Shown: positions 1 to 8,287, counted from the stretch's first letter. The stretch is 35,883 nucleotides of DNA from Acidobacteriota bacterium (GCA_003223135.1 QHXX01000050.1:1-35883), one strand, 5' to 3'. The notes: generated by a model not told the origin, from the sequence alone. Made by a program: numbers and translations.

Positions 1-994
1 CCACGCGCACCCGCGACAGCCCTCCCGATCCGACCGGGACCACCTTGGAGGGAGTCTTGTCGACGACGCCCAACAGGTCGATCACCAGGCGCGAGGGGTT
101 CTTGAGCTCGAAGTGCTCGTGCGCCAGCCCTCCGTCGGCCGTCAGGACCACCGTCTTCTCGTGGTCCTCGCCGCGCGCCTCCACCGACAGCAGGGCGTGG
201 GCCGGTGAACCGGTTGGCGCGGCGCCGCGCACGACCTTCGTGGTCCGCCCCGCCGGCTGGCGTGCCGGCTTCGAGGGACCGGCGGAGCCCGTTTCCGCCG
301 TCCCGGAGGACATCTGGGGAAGAGGCTTCAGCTCCCCCCCACCGGACGTGCCTTCCGTCGTGCCCGTCGTCGCGGACTCGGAGGATGCCGGTGTGGCGGG
401 CAGCGTCTCGATCGGCGCGCCTTCGGCCGGGACCTGGGACGCCAACGCTGCCGTCCCTGTGGCCGGAGCGCCGCCCTCGGCCGGTGTCTCGGCCCCGACG
501 GACGCCGCTCCCGCGGACGCCCCCTCGGCGACCACCGGCGTTTCGGGCGCGTTGCCGCTCTCACCCAGCGACGGGAAGTCGATGACGAGGTCGTGGCCCT
601 CGAGCCTGATGGAGTGCTGCGCCGTGAGGACGTTCTTGAATTCGAATTTCGCGATCTTGCCGCCGTCCACGCTCTCGACGGAGGTGACCCGCACGCCCTC
701 GACTTGTGGCGTGCCGATCCGCACTTCCTGCGACAGCCCCTCGACCTGCACGTCCAGGAGCTCCAGCACCAGGGTACGGGGATCTGGCTGATAGGAGGTG
801 TAGCTGAACGGGTAGTTCCCGTGCAGGACGACCTCGGTGCCCGCCGGCGTCTCCTGGTGGTCAATGGAATTGATGACCACCGCGGACGGCGCGTTGAGCA
901 CCGCCTGACCCGGCTCGCTGACGGGCGGATTGCCCGAGCATCGCAGGGCGGCCGCGGCGATCGTGATCAGGATCGCGACCTTCCCGTACCTCAT
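1..994 (-). CDS. pilQ: PilQ, type IV pilus secretin, N-terminal part (runs off window)
   Basis: Outer-membrane secretin that forms the exit channel for type IV pili. Only the first 331 residues are in the window; the secretin core lies beyond base 1. Residues 1-17 are a hydrophobic signal sequence. Residues about 36-142 and 263-331 look like two AMIN (peptidoglycan-binding) domains, as usual in PilQ. Between them (about 143-262) is a low-complexity Ala/Gly/Pro/Thr/Glu linker, longer than typical. The ATG at 994 overlaps the pilP stop (ATGA) and follows GGAGGAGGG. It is the last visible gene of the pilMNOPQ operon. The family call rests on AMIN architecture plus operon position, because the secretin domain itself is not visible. 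Confidence 0.85.
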   Translation of the reverse strand, partial: MRYGKVAILITIAAAALRCSGNPPVSEPGQAVLNAPSAVVINSIDHQETPAGTEVVLHGNYPFSYTSYQPDPRTLVLELLDVQVEGLSQEVRIGTPQVEGVRVTSVESVDGGKIAKFEFKNVLTAQHSIRLEGHDLVIDFPSLGESGNAPETPVVAEGASAGAASVGAETPAEGGAPATGTAALASQVPAEGAPIETLPATPASSESATTGTTEGTSGGGELKPLPQMSSGTAETGSAGPSKPARQPAGRTTKVVRGAAPTGSPAHALLSVEARGEDHEKTVVLTADGGLAHEHFELKNPSRLVIDLLGVVDKTPSKVVPVGSGGLSRVRV

Positions 995-1545
995 AAGCTA
1001 CCCTCCTCCGCTGGCGTCAGCTTCTTCGTCACGTCTCTGTACGGCTTGATGCTTCGGGGATCGTTGATGTCCTGCCGGAACACGACCGTGCCGGTCCTTC
1101 GGTCGATGCGGGTGATCTTGCCGTCGTAGAGCGTGTCCCCCACCTTCAGGAAGTACCCTTTGTTGTCGCTGCCGTTGAAGAACGCGATGGCGCCCTTCCC
1201 CTTCTGGACGATGCCGACCAGGTCCACCTCGGAGATCAGCATTCCGGCGATACCGCGCGGGCGGGGCCCCTTCCCCACCGTGTTCGACGCGTCCACCAGG
1301 GATCGGAACGGATCGCGCCGCCCGGCGGGGTCGTAGGTGAAGCCGCGGCCGCTGAGCATCGCTTCGTTGTCCTGCATGATCTTGTTGATGGTCTCCGAGT
1401 CCTGCCCGGGGGCCGCCCCGGACGGGGCCGCACCGGCCGCCCCACCGGTCGCCGCGGCCGCGGGGTCATCTGCGAAGGCGCCCGGGGCGCCGACGAGAAT
1501 CATCCCGAGGACCAGGCAAGCCTTAAGGACGAGACGCTTCTTCAC
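991..1545 (-). CDS. pilP: PilP, type IV pilus inner-membrane/periplasm lipoprotein-type assembly protein
   Basis: PilP links the PilM/N/O inner-membrane platform to the N-domains of the PilQ secretin. The 184-residue product starts with a signal peptide ending near AFA-DD (about residue 25). An Ala/Gly-rich stretch follows, then the conserved region containing YDPAGRRDPFRSL and a small beta domain with the pattern VGIVQKGKGAIAFF, typical of PilP. No convincing lipobox cysteine is seen at the cleavage site; the only early Cys, residue 10, lies inside the hydrophobic core. The start is GTG at 1545, overlapping the pilO stop by four bases (GTGA). The upstream Shine-Dalgarno is weak, so translational coupling to pilO is likely. 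Confidence 0.88.
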   Translation of the reverse strand: MKKRLVLKACLVLGMILVGAPGAFADDPAAAATGGAAGAAPSGAAPGQDSETINKIMQDNEAMLSGRGFTYDPAGRRDPFRSLVDASNTVGKGPRPRGIAGMLISEVDLVGIVQKGKGAIAFFNGSDNKGYFLKVGDTLYDGKITRIDRRTGTVVFRQDINDPRSIKPYRDVTKKLTPAEEGSL

Positions 1546-2123
1546 TGGGACGCCCCTGACTGGGGCGCCCCTGGCTTGTCGTCATAGACGAAAGTCGTGG
1601 CGGTGAAGGAGGACTTGATCGAGTGCGGGCCCTGCAGCGCGGAGATCACGACGCCGCTCACGTTGATGATGCGCGAGTATTTGCTGATGCGGTCGAAGAA
1701 GACCCCGAGGTCGTGGTAGTCGCCCTCGACGTCCATGGCGATCGGGAATTCCTTGTAGAACTCCACCGGCTTGAGCGCCCCGGGGTTGAACTGTTTGAGG
1801 TCCAGGTTCGACTGATCGGCCAGGTTCTTCACCCACTTCAGGAGCTCGCCTGTCTCCGGCTCGGTCGGCAGGATCGCGAGCAGGTCGTTCAGCTTGAGCT
1901 GCAGGTTTTCGATTTCCTTCTCGAACTCCGGCAGCTTCGCCTCGATCGCCTGCCCCTTGCGGATCTCCGTCTGCAGCGACTCCAGCTCGGCGCGCGAGGC
2001 GGCGTTGTGTTTCTCCATTTCCGAGAAGTTCGGGTACGCCATCCAGGCCACGGCGACCAGAGCGATCGCCATGACGGCGACCACCGCGAACTGGCCCCAG
2101 AACGGCAACTTCTTGAAGTCCAT
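1542..2123 (-). CDS. pilO: PilO, type IV pilus alignment subcomplex protein
   Basis: PilO forms a heterodimer with PilN on the periplasmic face of the inner membrane and aligns the pilus machine. The 193-residue protein has a short cytoplasmic N-terminus (MDFKKLPFW), one transmembrane helix (about residues 10-29), a coiled coil rich in Glu/Lys/Leu (about 35-85) and a C-terminal ferredoxin-like domain with the PilO-type pattern PVEFYKEFPIAMDVEGDYHD. Length and architecture are normal. It lies 9 bp downstream of pilN and overlaps pilP. The C-terminus ends in a short Gly-Ala-Ser-Gln repeat. Confidence 0.9.
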   Translation of the reverse strand: MDFKKLPFWGQFAVVAVMAIALVAVAWMAYPNFSEMEKHNAASRAELESLQTEIRKGQAIEAKLPEFEKEIENLQLKLNDLLAILPTEPETGELLKWVKNLADQSNLDLKQFNPGALKPVEFYKEFPIAMDVEGDYHDLGVFFDRISKYSRIINVSGVVISALQGPHSIKSSFTATTFVYDDKPGAPQSGASQ

Positions 2124-2132
2124 CGTCGCCCC

Positions 2133-2741
2133 CTACCCGCCCGAGGGCGGGCTCGCGGCGTTCGCCTCGGCCTGCGCCTCGGGATGCGGCACGAACTGGC
2201 AGGTCACGGAGAAGGTCACCCCGACAGGGATGGCGGTAATCGTGCCCAGGACCACGTTGTTGAAGTACCGGGACCCGGTCAGGTTGTTGTAGAAGTTCGA
2301 GACCGCGTTGTAGGTCGTGGCCTTCCCCTGGATCACCACGGTCGCGCCCGACTCGTTCATGCTGTCCAGCCACAGGAAGTCGGGGAGCTGCTTGCTGATT
2401 TCGTCGAGGAGGTGCACGGGACCGCTCTGGTTGCGCTTCAGCTGGGTGATGAGAGCGATCTTGCGCTCCAGGAGCTCTTTCTTGGCCTTGTACTCCTCGC
2501 CCTTCTTGATGATCGCCTGCAGCCGCTGCTTTTCCACCTGGGCCTTGGCGATCTCGGCGCGAAGCATGCGGCTCTCGCTCTCCAGGCTGTACCACCGCCA
2601 GCCGATGAACAGCAGCGCCAGGATGACCACGCCGGCCATGAGGACGTTCTGCCCGAGCGTCCCGACGCCCTCGAACCGGGGAGCCTTGGCGACGCGTGCC
2701 TTGACCTTCTCCGTTCCCGCGAGGAGGTTGATCTTGATCAT
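2133..2741 (-). CDS. pilN: PilN, type IV pilus alignment subcomplex protein
   Basis: Partner of PilO and docking point for cytoplasmic PilM. The N-terminal MIKINLLAG matches the conserved INLLP-type motif that PilN inserts into a groove of PilM. Then come one transmembrane helix (about residues 30-47), a coiled coil (about 55-100) and a C-terminal periplasmic domain; 202 residues in all. The ATG at 2741 overlaps the pilM stop (ATGA), which suggests coupled synthesis of the two contacting proteins. The C-terminal tail is Ala/Pro-rich and probably disordered. Confidence 0.9.
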   Translation of the reverse strand: MIKINLLAGTEKVKARVAKAPRFEGVGTLGQNVLMAGVVILALLFIGWRWYSLESESRMLRAEIAKAQVEKQRLQAIIKKGEEYKAKKELLERKIALITQLKRNQSGPVHLLDEISKQLPDFLWLDSMNESGATVVIQGKATTYNAVSNFYNNLTGSRYFNNVVLGTITAIPVGVTFSVTCQFVPHPEAQAEANAASPPSGG

Positions 2742-3802
2742 CGGGTGTCTCCCGCGCGCCGGGCGGCCAGGCCGACCGCAATCGATACGCTCGAGCCGAT
2801 CTCATCGACCATATCGGACGAGATGCCCTTGCCGATCTGGACGCGGTTGAAGGGGTTCAGCGCCTCCACCGGAATTCCGAAGCGCTCACCCAGCGCCTCG
2901 CGCAGGTGCGGGATGCGCGACGAGCCGCCGGCGATCACCAGGGTCTCGATGTTCTCCCCCGGCGTCGTGTTCTTGAAGAAGTCGATGGTCTTCTGGATTT
3001 CGGCGCCGATGAAGTCGTTCACCGAGGCGATGATCGGGTTGACGTTTTCCACCGGGATGCCGTCGACCTCCTCGCCGCGTTTCAGAGACTCGGCCTGCTC
3101 GAAGCTCAGGTTCAGCTCCTTGCGGATGGCATCGTTGTAATGGTTGCCGCCCACCGAGATGTCGCGCCAGAAGATCGAGGTCGTGCCCTTCAGGATGGCC
3201 ACGTTGGTCGTGGAGGCACCGATGTTGACCAGCGCCCGGGCCACGCCGGGATCGGTGTCATAGTTCATCTCGTAGCAGTTCTGCAGGGCGAACACGTCGA
3301 CGTCGACGACCACCGGATTGCGCCCGGCCTGGCTGACGACGGAGGTGTAGTCGTTGATCTTGTCTTTCTTGGCGGCCACCAGGAGGACGTCCATGTTTCC
3401 CTCGCCGCCGCTGGCTCCCTTCAGGACCTGGTAGGCGAGGTTGACGTCCTGCACGTCGAACGGGATGTACTGCTCCGCCTCCCAGGGGATGACCTCCGCC
3501 AGCTCCTCTTCCGAAGTCGCGGGAATGGAAATTTTCTTGATGATGACGCTGTGGCCGGAGAGAGCGATGGCGACGTCCGACCCCTTGATCTTGCGCGCCG
3601 AGAAGGCGCGCTGCACGGTGTCCACGACCAGCCCGGCGTCCATGATGGCGCCGTCGACAATCGCCTCGGGAGAGAGCCGCTCGAGCGCCAGGTTGAGGAG
3701 CTGGTAGCCGCGACCCTTGCCGAGCTCCTTCAGCTCGACGATCTTGACGGCGCTCGATCCGATGTCGAGCCCCACCAGATTTTTCCCCTTCGAAAAGAAC
3801 AC
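2738..3802 (-). CDS. pilM: PilM, actin-like ATPase of the type IV pilus platform
   Basis: Cytoplasmic actin-fold protein that binds the PilN N-terminus and couples the pilus motors to the envelope platform. The 354-residue protein has the FtsA/MreB-type phosphate-1 motif (LVGLDIGSSAVKIVEL, about residues 9-24), a central IGASTTNVAI phosphate-2 motif and VIAGGSSRIPHL as the adenosine motif. Length is typical. The start is GTG at 3802, preceded by AAAGGAG with 7-bp spacing. It heads the pilMNOPQ operon, with a good sigma-70-type promoter about 80 bp upstream. Confidence 0.92.
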   Translation of the reverse strand: MFFSKGKNLVGLDIGSSAVKIVELKELGKGRGYQLLNLALERLSPEAIVDGAIMDAGLVVDTVQRAFSARKIKGSDVAIALSGHSVIIKKISIPATSEEELAEVIPWEAEQYIPFDVQDVNLAYQVLKGASGGEGNMDVLLVAAKKDKINDYTSVVSQAGRNPVVVDVDVFALQNCYEMNYDTDPGVARALVNIGASTTNVAILKGTTSIFWRDISVGGNHYNDAIRKELNLSFEQAESLKRGEEVDGIPVENVNPIIASVNDFIGAEIQKTIDFFKNTTPGENIETLVIAGGSSRIPHLREALGERFGIPVEALNPFNRVQIGKGISSDMVDEIGSSVSIAVGLAARRAGDTR

Positions 3803-3879
3803 CCTCGGTCTCCTTTAACCTCTGGCGTTTCGTGAGGTTGCCGCGAACCGTGTCGGACGCTCCTTTCCCACGAAAGTCC

Positions 3880-3907
3880 AATATATTCCGCGACTCCATT
3901 TTTGCAA
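3880..3907 (-). promoter_or_regulatory. Candidate sigma-70-type promoter for pilMNOPQ
   Basis: On the minus strand: TTGCAA, 16-bp spacer, TATATT, in an AT-rich pocket of an otherwise GC-rich region. It would start transcription around 3872, leaving a leader of about 70 nt before the pilM GTG. The 3803-4094 gap also holds the rpmB promoter region and no convincing gene. Confidence 0.55.
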
Positions 3908-4029
3908 GTTGGGTCTCCGATTTTGGAAATCGCAGAATGGACAATTGCATATGTCTTTGTAAACACATGAAATATGTGGCTATGGGCGGAATTCGAGTGT
4001 CCGGCCCGTTCGTAAGGGCTGGGGGTCGT

Positions 4030-4059
4030 TTGATCGACGGGCGCTCGATGTGGTAGAGT
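4030..4059 (+). promoter_or_regulatory. Candidate promoter for rpmB
   Basis: TTGATC, 18-bp spacer, TAGAGT on the plus strand, 35 bp upstream of the rpmB GTG. The -10 is weak, but the same style (TTGATC or TTGTCA with TAGAGT or TAGACT) recurs before other genes in the window. An alternative lies in the AT-rich stretch near 3945-3980. Confidence 0.35.
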
Positions 4060-4094
4060 CCGCGCCTTCGCGCTTGTCTCAGGAGGTGGACGAC

Positions 4095-4313
4095 GTGGCC
4101 CGTTCCTGTGAGATCTGCGGCAAGGCCCCGGTGCACGGGAGGCAGATCAGCCACGCGCACAATGTCTCGTCGCGCGTTTGGTACCCGAACGTCCAGAGGG
4201 TCAAGGTGATCGTGGGGAAGACCCGCCGCCGGCTGAGAGTCTGCACGCGCTGCCTGCGCGCCGGCCGGGTGGTGAAGGCCGCTCCCGCCCGCTCCGGCAG
4301 AACCGCTTCCTGA
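4095..4313 (+). CDS. rpmB: 50S ribosomal protein L28
   Basis: Component of the large ribosomal subunit, 72 residues. The start is GTG at 4095, chosen because AGGAGG sits at 4081-4086 with 8-bp spacing and because L28 normally begins just before the first cysteine pair (ARSCEICGK). Both zinc-ribbon pairs are present (CEIC near the N-terminus, CTRC near residue 55), so this is the zinc-binding form. The core SHAHNVSSRVWYPNVQ region is canonical. It is convergent with ridA, 19 bp away. The in-frame upstream extension to 4050 is rejected because it lacks a Shine-Dalgarno. Confidence 0.95.
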   Translation: MARSCEICGKAPVHGRQISHAHNVSSRVWYPNVQRVKVIVGKTRRRLRVCTRCLRAGRVVKAAPARSGRTAS

Positions 4314-4332
4314 CCCTAAAGCGGAGTCCCGC

Positions 4333-4716
4333 TCAACCCAGAATCGCGATGGCGTCGATCTCGACGCGCGCCCCCTTCGGCAATGCCGCGACCTGGACCG
4401 TGGAGCGGGCCGGGCGGTTCTCCCCGAAGTAGCGCGCGTAGACCTCGTTCATCGCCTCGAACTCCTTCAAGCTGGTCAGGTAGACGGTGGTTCTCACGAC
4501 GCGGTCGAGCCCGGTGCCGGCAGCTTCCAGCACGGCCCTGAGATTTTCCAGGACGCGCGCCACCTCCTCGCGGATCGTCCCCTGCACGAGGGCACCGGTC
4601 TTCGGATCGAGCGCAACCTGGCCGGAGAGGAAGAGAAAGCCCGCGGCCGCGGTTCCCTGCGAATAGGGGCCGATGGCACGTGGGGCGTTGTCGGTGCTGA
4701 CCGTCCTGGCGCTCAT
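4333..4716 (-). CDS. ridA: RidA family enamine/imine deaminase
   Basis: Small trimeric enzyme that hydrolyses reactive enamine/imine intermediates such as 2-aminoacrylate released by PLP enzymes. The 127 residues cover the full family: the N-terminal APRAIGPYSQG, LFLSGQVALDPKTG, a middle ENLRAVLEAAGTGLDRVVRT helix-strand, and the C-terminal signature beginning NRPARSTVQVAALP, which contains the substrate-carboxylate Arg. AGGAGG precedes the ATG by 4 bp. It lies 39 bp downstream of rel and is probably co-transcribed with it; a functional link between the two is only suggestive. Confidence 0.92.
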   Translation of the reverse strand: MSARTVSTDNAPRAIGPYSQGTAAAGFLFLSGQVALDPKTGALVQGTIREEVARVLENLRAVLEAAGTGLDRVVRTTVYLTSLKEFEAMNEVYARYFGENRPARSTVQVAALPKGARVEIDAIAILG

Positions 4717-4755
4717 GATGCCTCCTGGGAGAGTGGGACGTTCCGGGCGGGGAGC

Positions 4756-6903
4756 CTAGGCCACCTGCCGCTCCACGTGGTACACGCCGTCAATGCCCTT
4801 GACCTTCTCGAGAATCAATTCGAGGTGCTTGAGGTCGGCGATGTCGAGGATCAGGCTGATCTCGCCGCGCCGGTCCTCGAACGTCCGGGCTTCCACGTTC
4901 TTGATGTTCGACTTGGCCTCGGCGATGACGGACGTGATCTTCGCAAGCATCCCGGGGCGATCCTCGGAGAACACGGTGATCCGGACCTCGAACCGCGACG
5001 CGTCGTCACTCTCCCAGGCCACCTCGATCCGCCGCTCCGGATCGTACAGGAGCTTCTCGAGGTTGGGGCAGCGTTCGCTGTGGACGGTCACCCCGCGCCC
5101 GCGGGTGATGTACCCCACGATGGGCTCGCCCCGGATCGGGTTGCAGCAGCGCGCCAGGGAGATGAGCGCGTCGTCCAGGCCGCGCACCGTGACCTTCCTG
5201 CCCGACATCCCGAGGGCCTTCTTGACGGCGTGCGCGATCGGGCCCTCGGCCGTCTCATGCACCCTCGCTTGCGGGTCGAGCTTCTGAATCAGGGCTCGCG
5301 GGGCGATTTTGCCGTAGCCGACGGCGGCATAGAAGTCGTCCACACTGGCGCACCCCAGCTCGTGCAGCACCGCCAGCAGTCGGGTGCCGTCGCCCTGGTG
5401 CTTCCTCAGATTGAAGCGGTATTTCTTGAACTCGCGGTCGCTGACGGTCTTGCCGAGATCGACGCTGCGATTGCGCCGGTCAACGTTGAGCCACTGGCGT
5501 ATCTTGGCGCGGGCCCTCGGTGTCTTCGCGGTGGTGAGCCAGTCCTGGCTGGGATGGTGGTTGGGCGAGGTGAGGATCTCGACGATGTCGCCGTTCTTGA
5601 GCTCGGTGCGAAGCGGCTGGAGCTTCCCGTTGATGCGCGCCCCCACGCAGCGGTGGCCGACCTCCGTGTGCACGGAATAAGCGAAATCGATGGGGCTGGC
5701 GCCGCGCGGGAAGGACTTCACCTGCCCCTGCGGGGTGAAGCAGTAGACTTCCTCGGGGTAGAGGTCGACCTTGACCATGTTGAGGAACTCGCGCGGGTCC
5801 TTGAGCTCCTGTTGCCACTCCATGATCTGCCGCAGCCACTGGACGTTGGCGTCGCCGTCCCGCGCCCCCTTCCCCTCCTTGTACTTCCAGTGGGCCGCGA
5901 TCCCTTCCTCGGCGACGCGGTGCATCTCGTGCGTCCTGATCTGCACCTCGAAGGGAACGCCCTTGTCGCTGATGACCGAAGTGTGCAGAGACTGGTACAT
6001 GTTCGGCTTCGGCATGGCGATGAAGTCTTTGATGCGGCCGGGCACGGGTCGCCACAGTCCATGAATGATCCCCAGGGCCCCGTAGCAATCCTTCACGCTG
6101 CTCGTGAGGATGCGGAAGGCGATGTAGTCGTACACCTCGCCGACCTCGATCCTCTGCCGCTTGATCTTCCGGTAGATGCTGTAGAGGTGCTTGCGCCTGC
6201 CGTAGAAGTCGCAGGCGATTCCCGCCTTCTCCAGCTCGGCGCGCAGCGTCCCCTGGATCTCCTTGATGAACTCGTCGGTGATCTTGCGCTTCTCCTCCAT
6301 CGCCTGCATCAGGCCCTGGTACCCGCCGGGATCGAGGAACTTCAGCGCCAGGTCCTCGAGCTCGTTCTTGATCTTGGCCATGCCCAGGCGATTGGCGATG
6401 GGGGCATAGATGTCGAGCGTCTCGCGCGCAATGCGCTCCTGCTGGCGGGGCGACAGGTGCTCGAGGGTGCGCATATTGTGCAGCCGGTCGGCCAGCTTGA
6501 CAAGGACGACGCGGATATCGTCCACCATCGCCAGCATCATCTTGCGAAAGCTCTCGGCCTGCTGTTGTTCCTTCGAATTGAACGTGATGCGCGAGATCTT
6601 GGTCAGCCCCTCGACCACGTGCGCGATGTCCTTGCCGAAGTGTTCCTCGACCGCCTCGCGAGTCGTCAGAGTGTCCTCCAGCACGTCGTGCAGGAGGCCG
6701 GCGACGATGCAGGTCAGATCGAGCTTGAGATCGGCGAGGATGAAGGCGACCGACAGAGGGTGCGTCAGATACGGCTCGCCCGACGATCGCGTCTGGCCCT
6801 TGTGCTCCTTGGCCGAGAAGACGTAGGCCTTGCGCAGGAGGTCGAGGTCGGCCCCCTTCATGTAGGTCTCGACTTTTTCCTGGATGTCCTCGAAGCGGAT
6901 CAT
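4756..6903 (-). CDS. rel: Rel/SpoT-type bifunctional (p)ppGpp synthetase/hydrolase
   Basis: Stringent-response enzyme that makes and degrades (p)ppGpp. It is 715 residues with the standard order: HD hydrolase (about 20-180; THPL and LLHDVLED carry metal ligands, KLADRLHNMRTL follows), synthetase (about 235-350; SIYRKIKRQ and YQSLHT), TGS (about 390-450; VYCFTPQGQVKSFPRGASP), zinc-finger/helical region (about 560-620, with RCCNPIRGEPIVGYITRG) and a C-terminal ACT domain (about 640-715). The synthetase loop reads RIKDF, the RxKD form of bifunctional Rel enzymes rather than the ExDD form of RelA. The HD motif is intact. The Shine-Dalgarno is weak. It is a stand-alone unit with ridA. Confidence 0.95.
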   Translation of the reverse strand: MIRFEDIQEKVETYMKGADLDLLRKAYVFSAKEHKGQTRSSGEPYLTHPLSVAFILADLKLDLTCIVAGLLHDVLEDTLTTREAVEEHFGKDIAHVVEGLTKISRITFNSKEQQQAESFRKMMLAMVDDIRVVLVKLADRLHNMRTLEHLSPRQQERIARETLDIYAPIANRLGMAKIKNELEDLALKFLDPGGYQGLMQAMEEKRKITDEFIKEIQGTLRAELEKAGIACDFYGRRKHLYSIYRKIKRQRIEVGEVYDYIAFRILTSSVKDCYGALGIIHGLWRPVPGRIKDFIAMPKPNMYQSLHTSVISDKGVPFEVQIRTHEMHRVAEEGIAAHWKYKEGKGARDGDANVQWLRQIMEWQQELKDPREFLNMVKVDLYPEEVYCFTPQGQVKSFPRGASPIDFAYSVHTEVGHRCVGARINGKLQPLRTELKNGDIVEILTSPNHHPSQDWLTTAKTPRARAKIRQWLNVDRRNRSVDLGKTVSDREFKKYRFNLRKHQGDGTRLLAVLHELGCASVDDFYAAVGYGKIAPRALIQKLDPQARVHETAEGPIAHAVKKALGMSGRKVTVRGLDDALISLARCCNPIRGEPIVGYITRGRGVTVHSERCPNLEKLLYDPERRIEVAWESDDASRFEVRITVFSEDRPGMLAKITSVIAEAKSNIKNVEARTFEDRRGEISLILDIADLKHLELILEKVKGIDGVYHVERQVA

Positions 6904-6997
6904 GGCGGACCGTCGGCGCCTTCGTCCCCGGCCGGGGGCGTGCCACGTCGATCGCGCGGGGGTCGCGCGGGCACGCGGCGCTCACCACGGAGGATCC

Positions 6998-7006
6998 AGT
7001 ATAGCA
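6998..7006 (-). promoter_or_regulatory. Candidate extended -10 promoter for rel
   Basis: The minus strand reads TGC-TATACT, a near-consensus -10 preceded by the TGn extended element; no clear -35 lies at 17 bp. The start would be near 6991, giving a leader of about 88 nt before the rel ATG. Confidence 0.5.
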
Positions 7007-7096
7007 AAAAGCGCGAGGACGCCCTAAAGACCGGCGCGCGCCGCTCTGGGCCGGAGGACGGTTCCCGGGGCCGGCAGGTCGGGAGAATCGGAGCCG

Positions 7097-8287
7097 TCAG
7101 GCCTTGACGTACTTCGAGCCGAAGCGGCGGGCGGCGATGACCAGGAGGGCGGCGGCCACGAAGACAGAGGAGTAGGTGCCGAAACTGACCCCGACAAGCA
7201 GTGTGAAGGACATGGGGTTGAGCTTCTCTCCGCCGAACATGAGGAGCGCCACGATGGCGATCAACAGACTCAGGGAGGTGAGCATCGTCCGGCTGAGCGT
7301 CTGGTTGACGGAGGCGTTCACCACCTCCTCGAACTCCACCTCACGATACAGCCTCAAGTTCTCGCGAATCCGATCGAAGACCACGATGGTGTCGTTAATC
7401 GAGTAACCCAGGATGGTCAGAAGGGCCGCGACCACGGTGAGGGAAAACTCCTTGCCCGTGAGCGCCACCATGCCTGCCGCGATGAACACATCGTGCAGCA
7501 GGGCGATGATCGCGGTCACTCCCCACAGCCACTTATGGAAGCGGAACCAGATGTAGAGCAGAATGCCGAGAACCGACAAGAAGATCAGATAGCCGGTATT
7601 CACCAGCAGCTCCCGCCCCGCGGTCGGCCCCACGAATTCGACGCTCCGCACCGCAAAGCGGCCGAGGGTGGACTGCGAGGCCAGGAGCGCTGCGGCCTCC
7701 TGCGGCACGCCGGGGACCGAAGCGACCTCCTGGAGCGAGCCGAACAGGCCCTTGTGCTCGGTGCGGTAACGTATCAATGCTTCGGCGATCTCTCCCGCCT
7801 TCTGCGCCGCCTCACCCGTCGCGGCCGCGGGCTGGAGGTGCTGTGCGAGCCATTCCTGCAGGGTCGCGCGGGAGGCCATGTTCAGATCGATCTTCCCCGC
7901 CTGCGCCGCAGCGCGCTCCTCCTTCGACTTGAGGGCCTCTAGGATCTCGCCGCTGATTTCACCCCCTTCGCTTCCCGTCGCAGCGCCCCGTGGGCGCCGC
8001 TGCTCGACACGAATCAGGACCTCGTTGTCCACAGCGTCGCCGATGGCCTGGATGCTGATGTCACCGAGCCCGGCCTTCTCGAGCGCGGCGCGCAGCTCCT
8101 CGACAGGCGGGTGCTCGCGAAACTTCAGCTGCACCGCGGTCCCACCGGCGAAATCGATGCCGAGATTGAAACCGCGCGTCGCCATCGCCCAGGCCGCGAC
8201 GGCGATCGACAGGCAGGAGAAGGCGATGAAGTACCACTTTGTGCGGTACATCATCCGGAAGTTCGCGTGCGTGAACACCTGCAGCAT
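7097..8287 (-). CDS. secF: SecF, protein translocase subunit with embedded helix-hairpin-helix-like segment
   Basis: RND-type membrane subunit that, with SecD, uses the proton-motive force to aid late steps of Sec export. The 396-residue protein has TM1 (about 17-37), the signature NLGIDFAGGTAVQLKF, a periplasmic domain, then five C-terminal helices including LLTILGYSINDTIVVFDRIRE. It is longer than the usual 300-330 residues because residues about 131-207 are an insertion resembling the ComEA-type DNA-binding HhH repeat (IDLNMAS..LQ, later ALIRYRTEHKGLFGSLQEV and SVPGVP). The start ATG at 8287 follows the secD stop by 8 bp, with GAGG upstream. Reading the frame further upstream gives only out-of-frame secD. 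Confidence 0.93.
   Translation of the reverse strand: MLQVFTHANFRMMYRTKWYFIAFSCLSIAVAAWAMATRGFNLGIDFAGGTAVQLKFREHPPVEELRAALEKAGLGDISIQAIGDAVDNEVLIRVEQRRPRGAATGSEGGEISGEILEALKSKEERAAAQAGKIDLNMASRATLQEWLAQHLQPAAATGEAAQKAGEIAEALIRYRTEHKGLFGSLQEVASVPGVPQEAAALLASQSTLGRFAVRSVEFVGPTAGRELLVNTGYLIFLSVLGILLYIWFRFHKWLWGVTAIIALLHDVFIAAGMVALTGKEFSLTVVAALLTILGYSINDTIVVFDRIRENLRLYREVEFEEVVNASVNQTLSRTMLTSLSLLIAIVALLMFGGEKLNPMSFTLLVGVSFGTYSSVFVAAALLVIAARRFGSKYVKA
7667..7897 (-). other. ComEA-like HhH segment inside SecF
   Basis: This covers SecF residues about 131-207. The pattern IDLNMAS-LQ followed by ALIRYR-GLFGSL-EVASVPGVP follows the two-motif ComEA/T2SK layout (INLNTA..EL..LPGIG..AIIxYRxxxGPFxSxEDLxxVxGI). 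A low-complexity stretch replaces the first hairpin. The position is the periplasmic P1 loop, between TM1 and TM2. The fold is inferred from motif resemblance only. Confidence 0.6.

Noticed and set aside
1623-3140. 505-codon open frame on the plus strand opposite pilO-pilM
   Set aside because: Spans several real genes in antisense, with His/Leu/Asp/Arg-rich composition typical of shadow frames.
3832-4056. Possible small plus-strand gene in the pilM-rpmB intergenic region
   Set aside because: It overlaps two promoter-like elements, has no Shine-Dalgarno, and its composition does not look like protein. The region is better explained as regulatory.
4320-4333. Small hairpin (AGCGG/CCGCT) between rpmB and ridA
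   Set aside because: Only a 5-bp stem with no T-run on either side; too weak to call a terminator.
7040-7096. GC-rich inverted repeats after secF as a terminator
   Set aside because: Several short GGCC-type pairings are possible, but none has a dominant stem or U-tract; expected by chance at this GC content.
4777-7107. 776-codon open frame on the plus strand opposite rel
   Set aside because: It is the mirror of the rel coding frame in GC-rich DNA (codon position bias leaves few stops). It has no start signal or recognisable motif, while the minus strand encodes a complete Rel protein.
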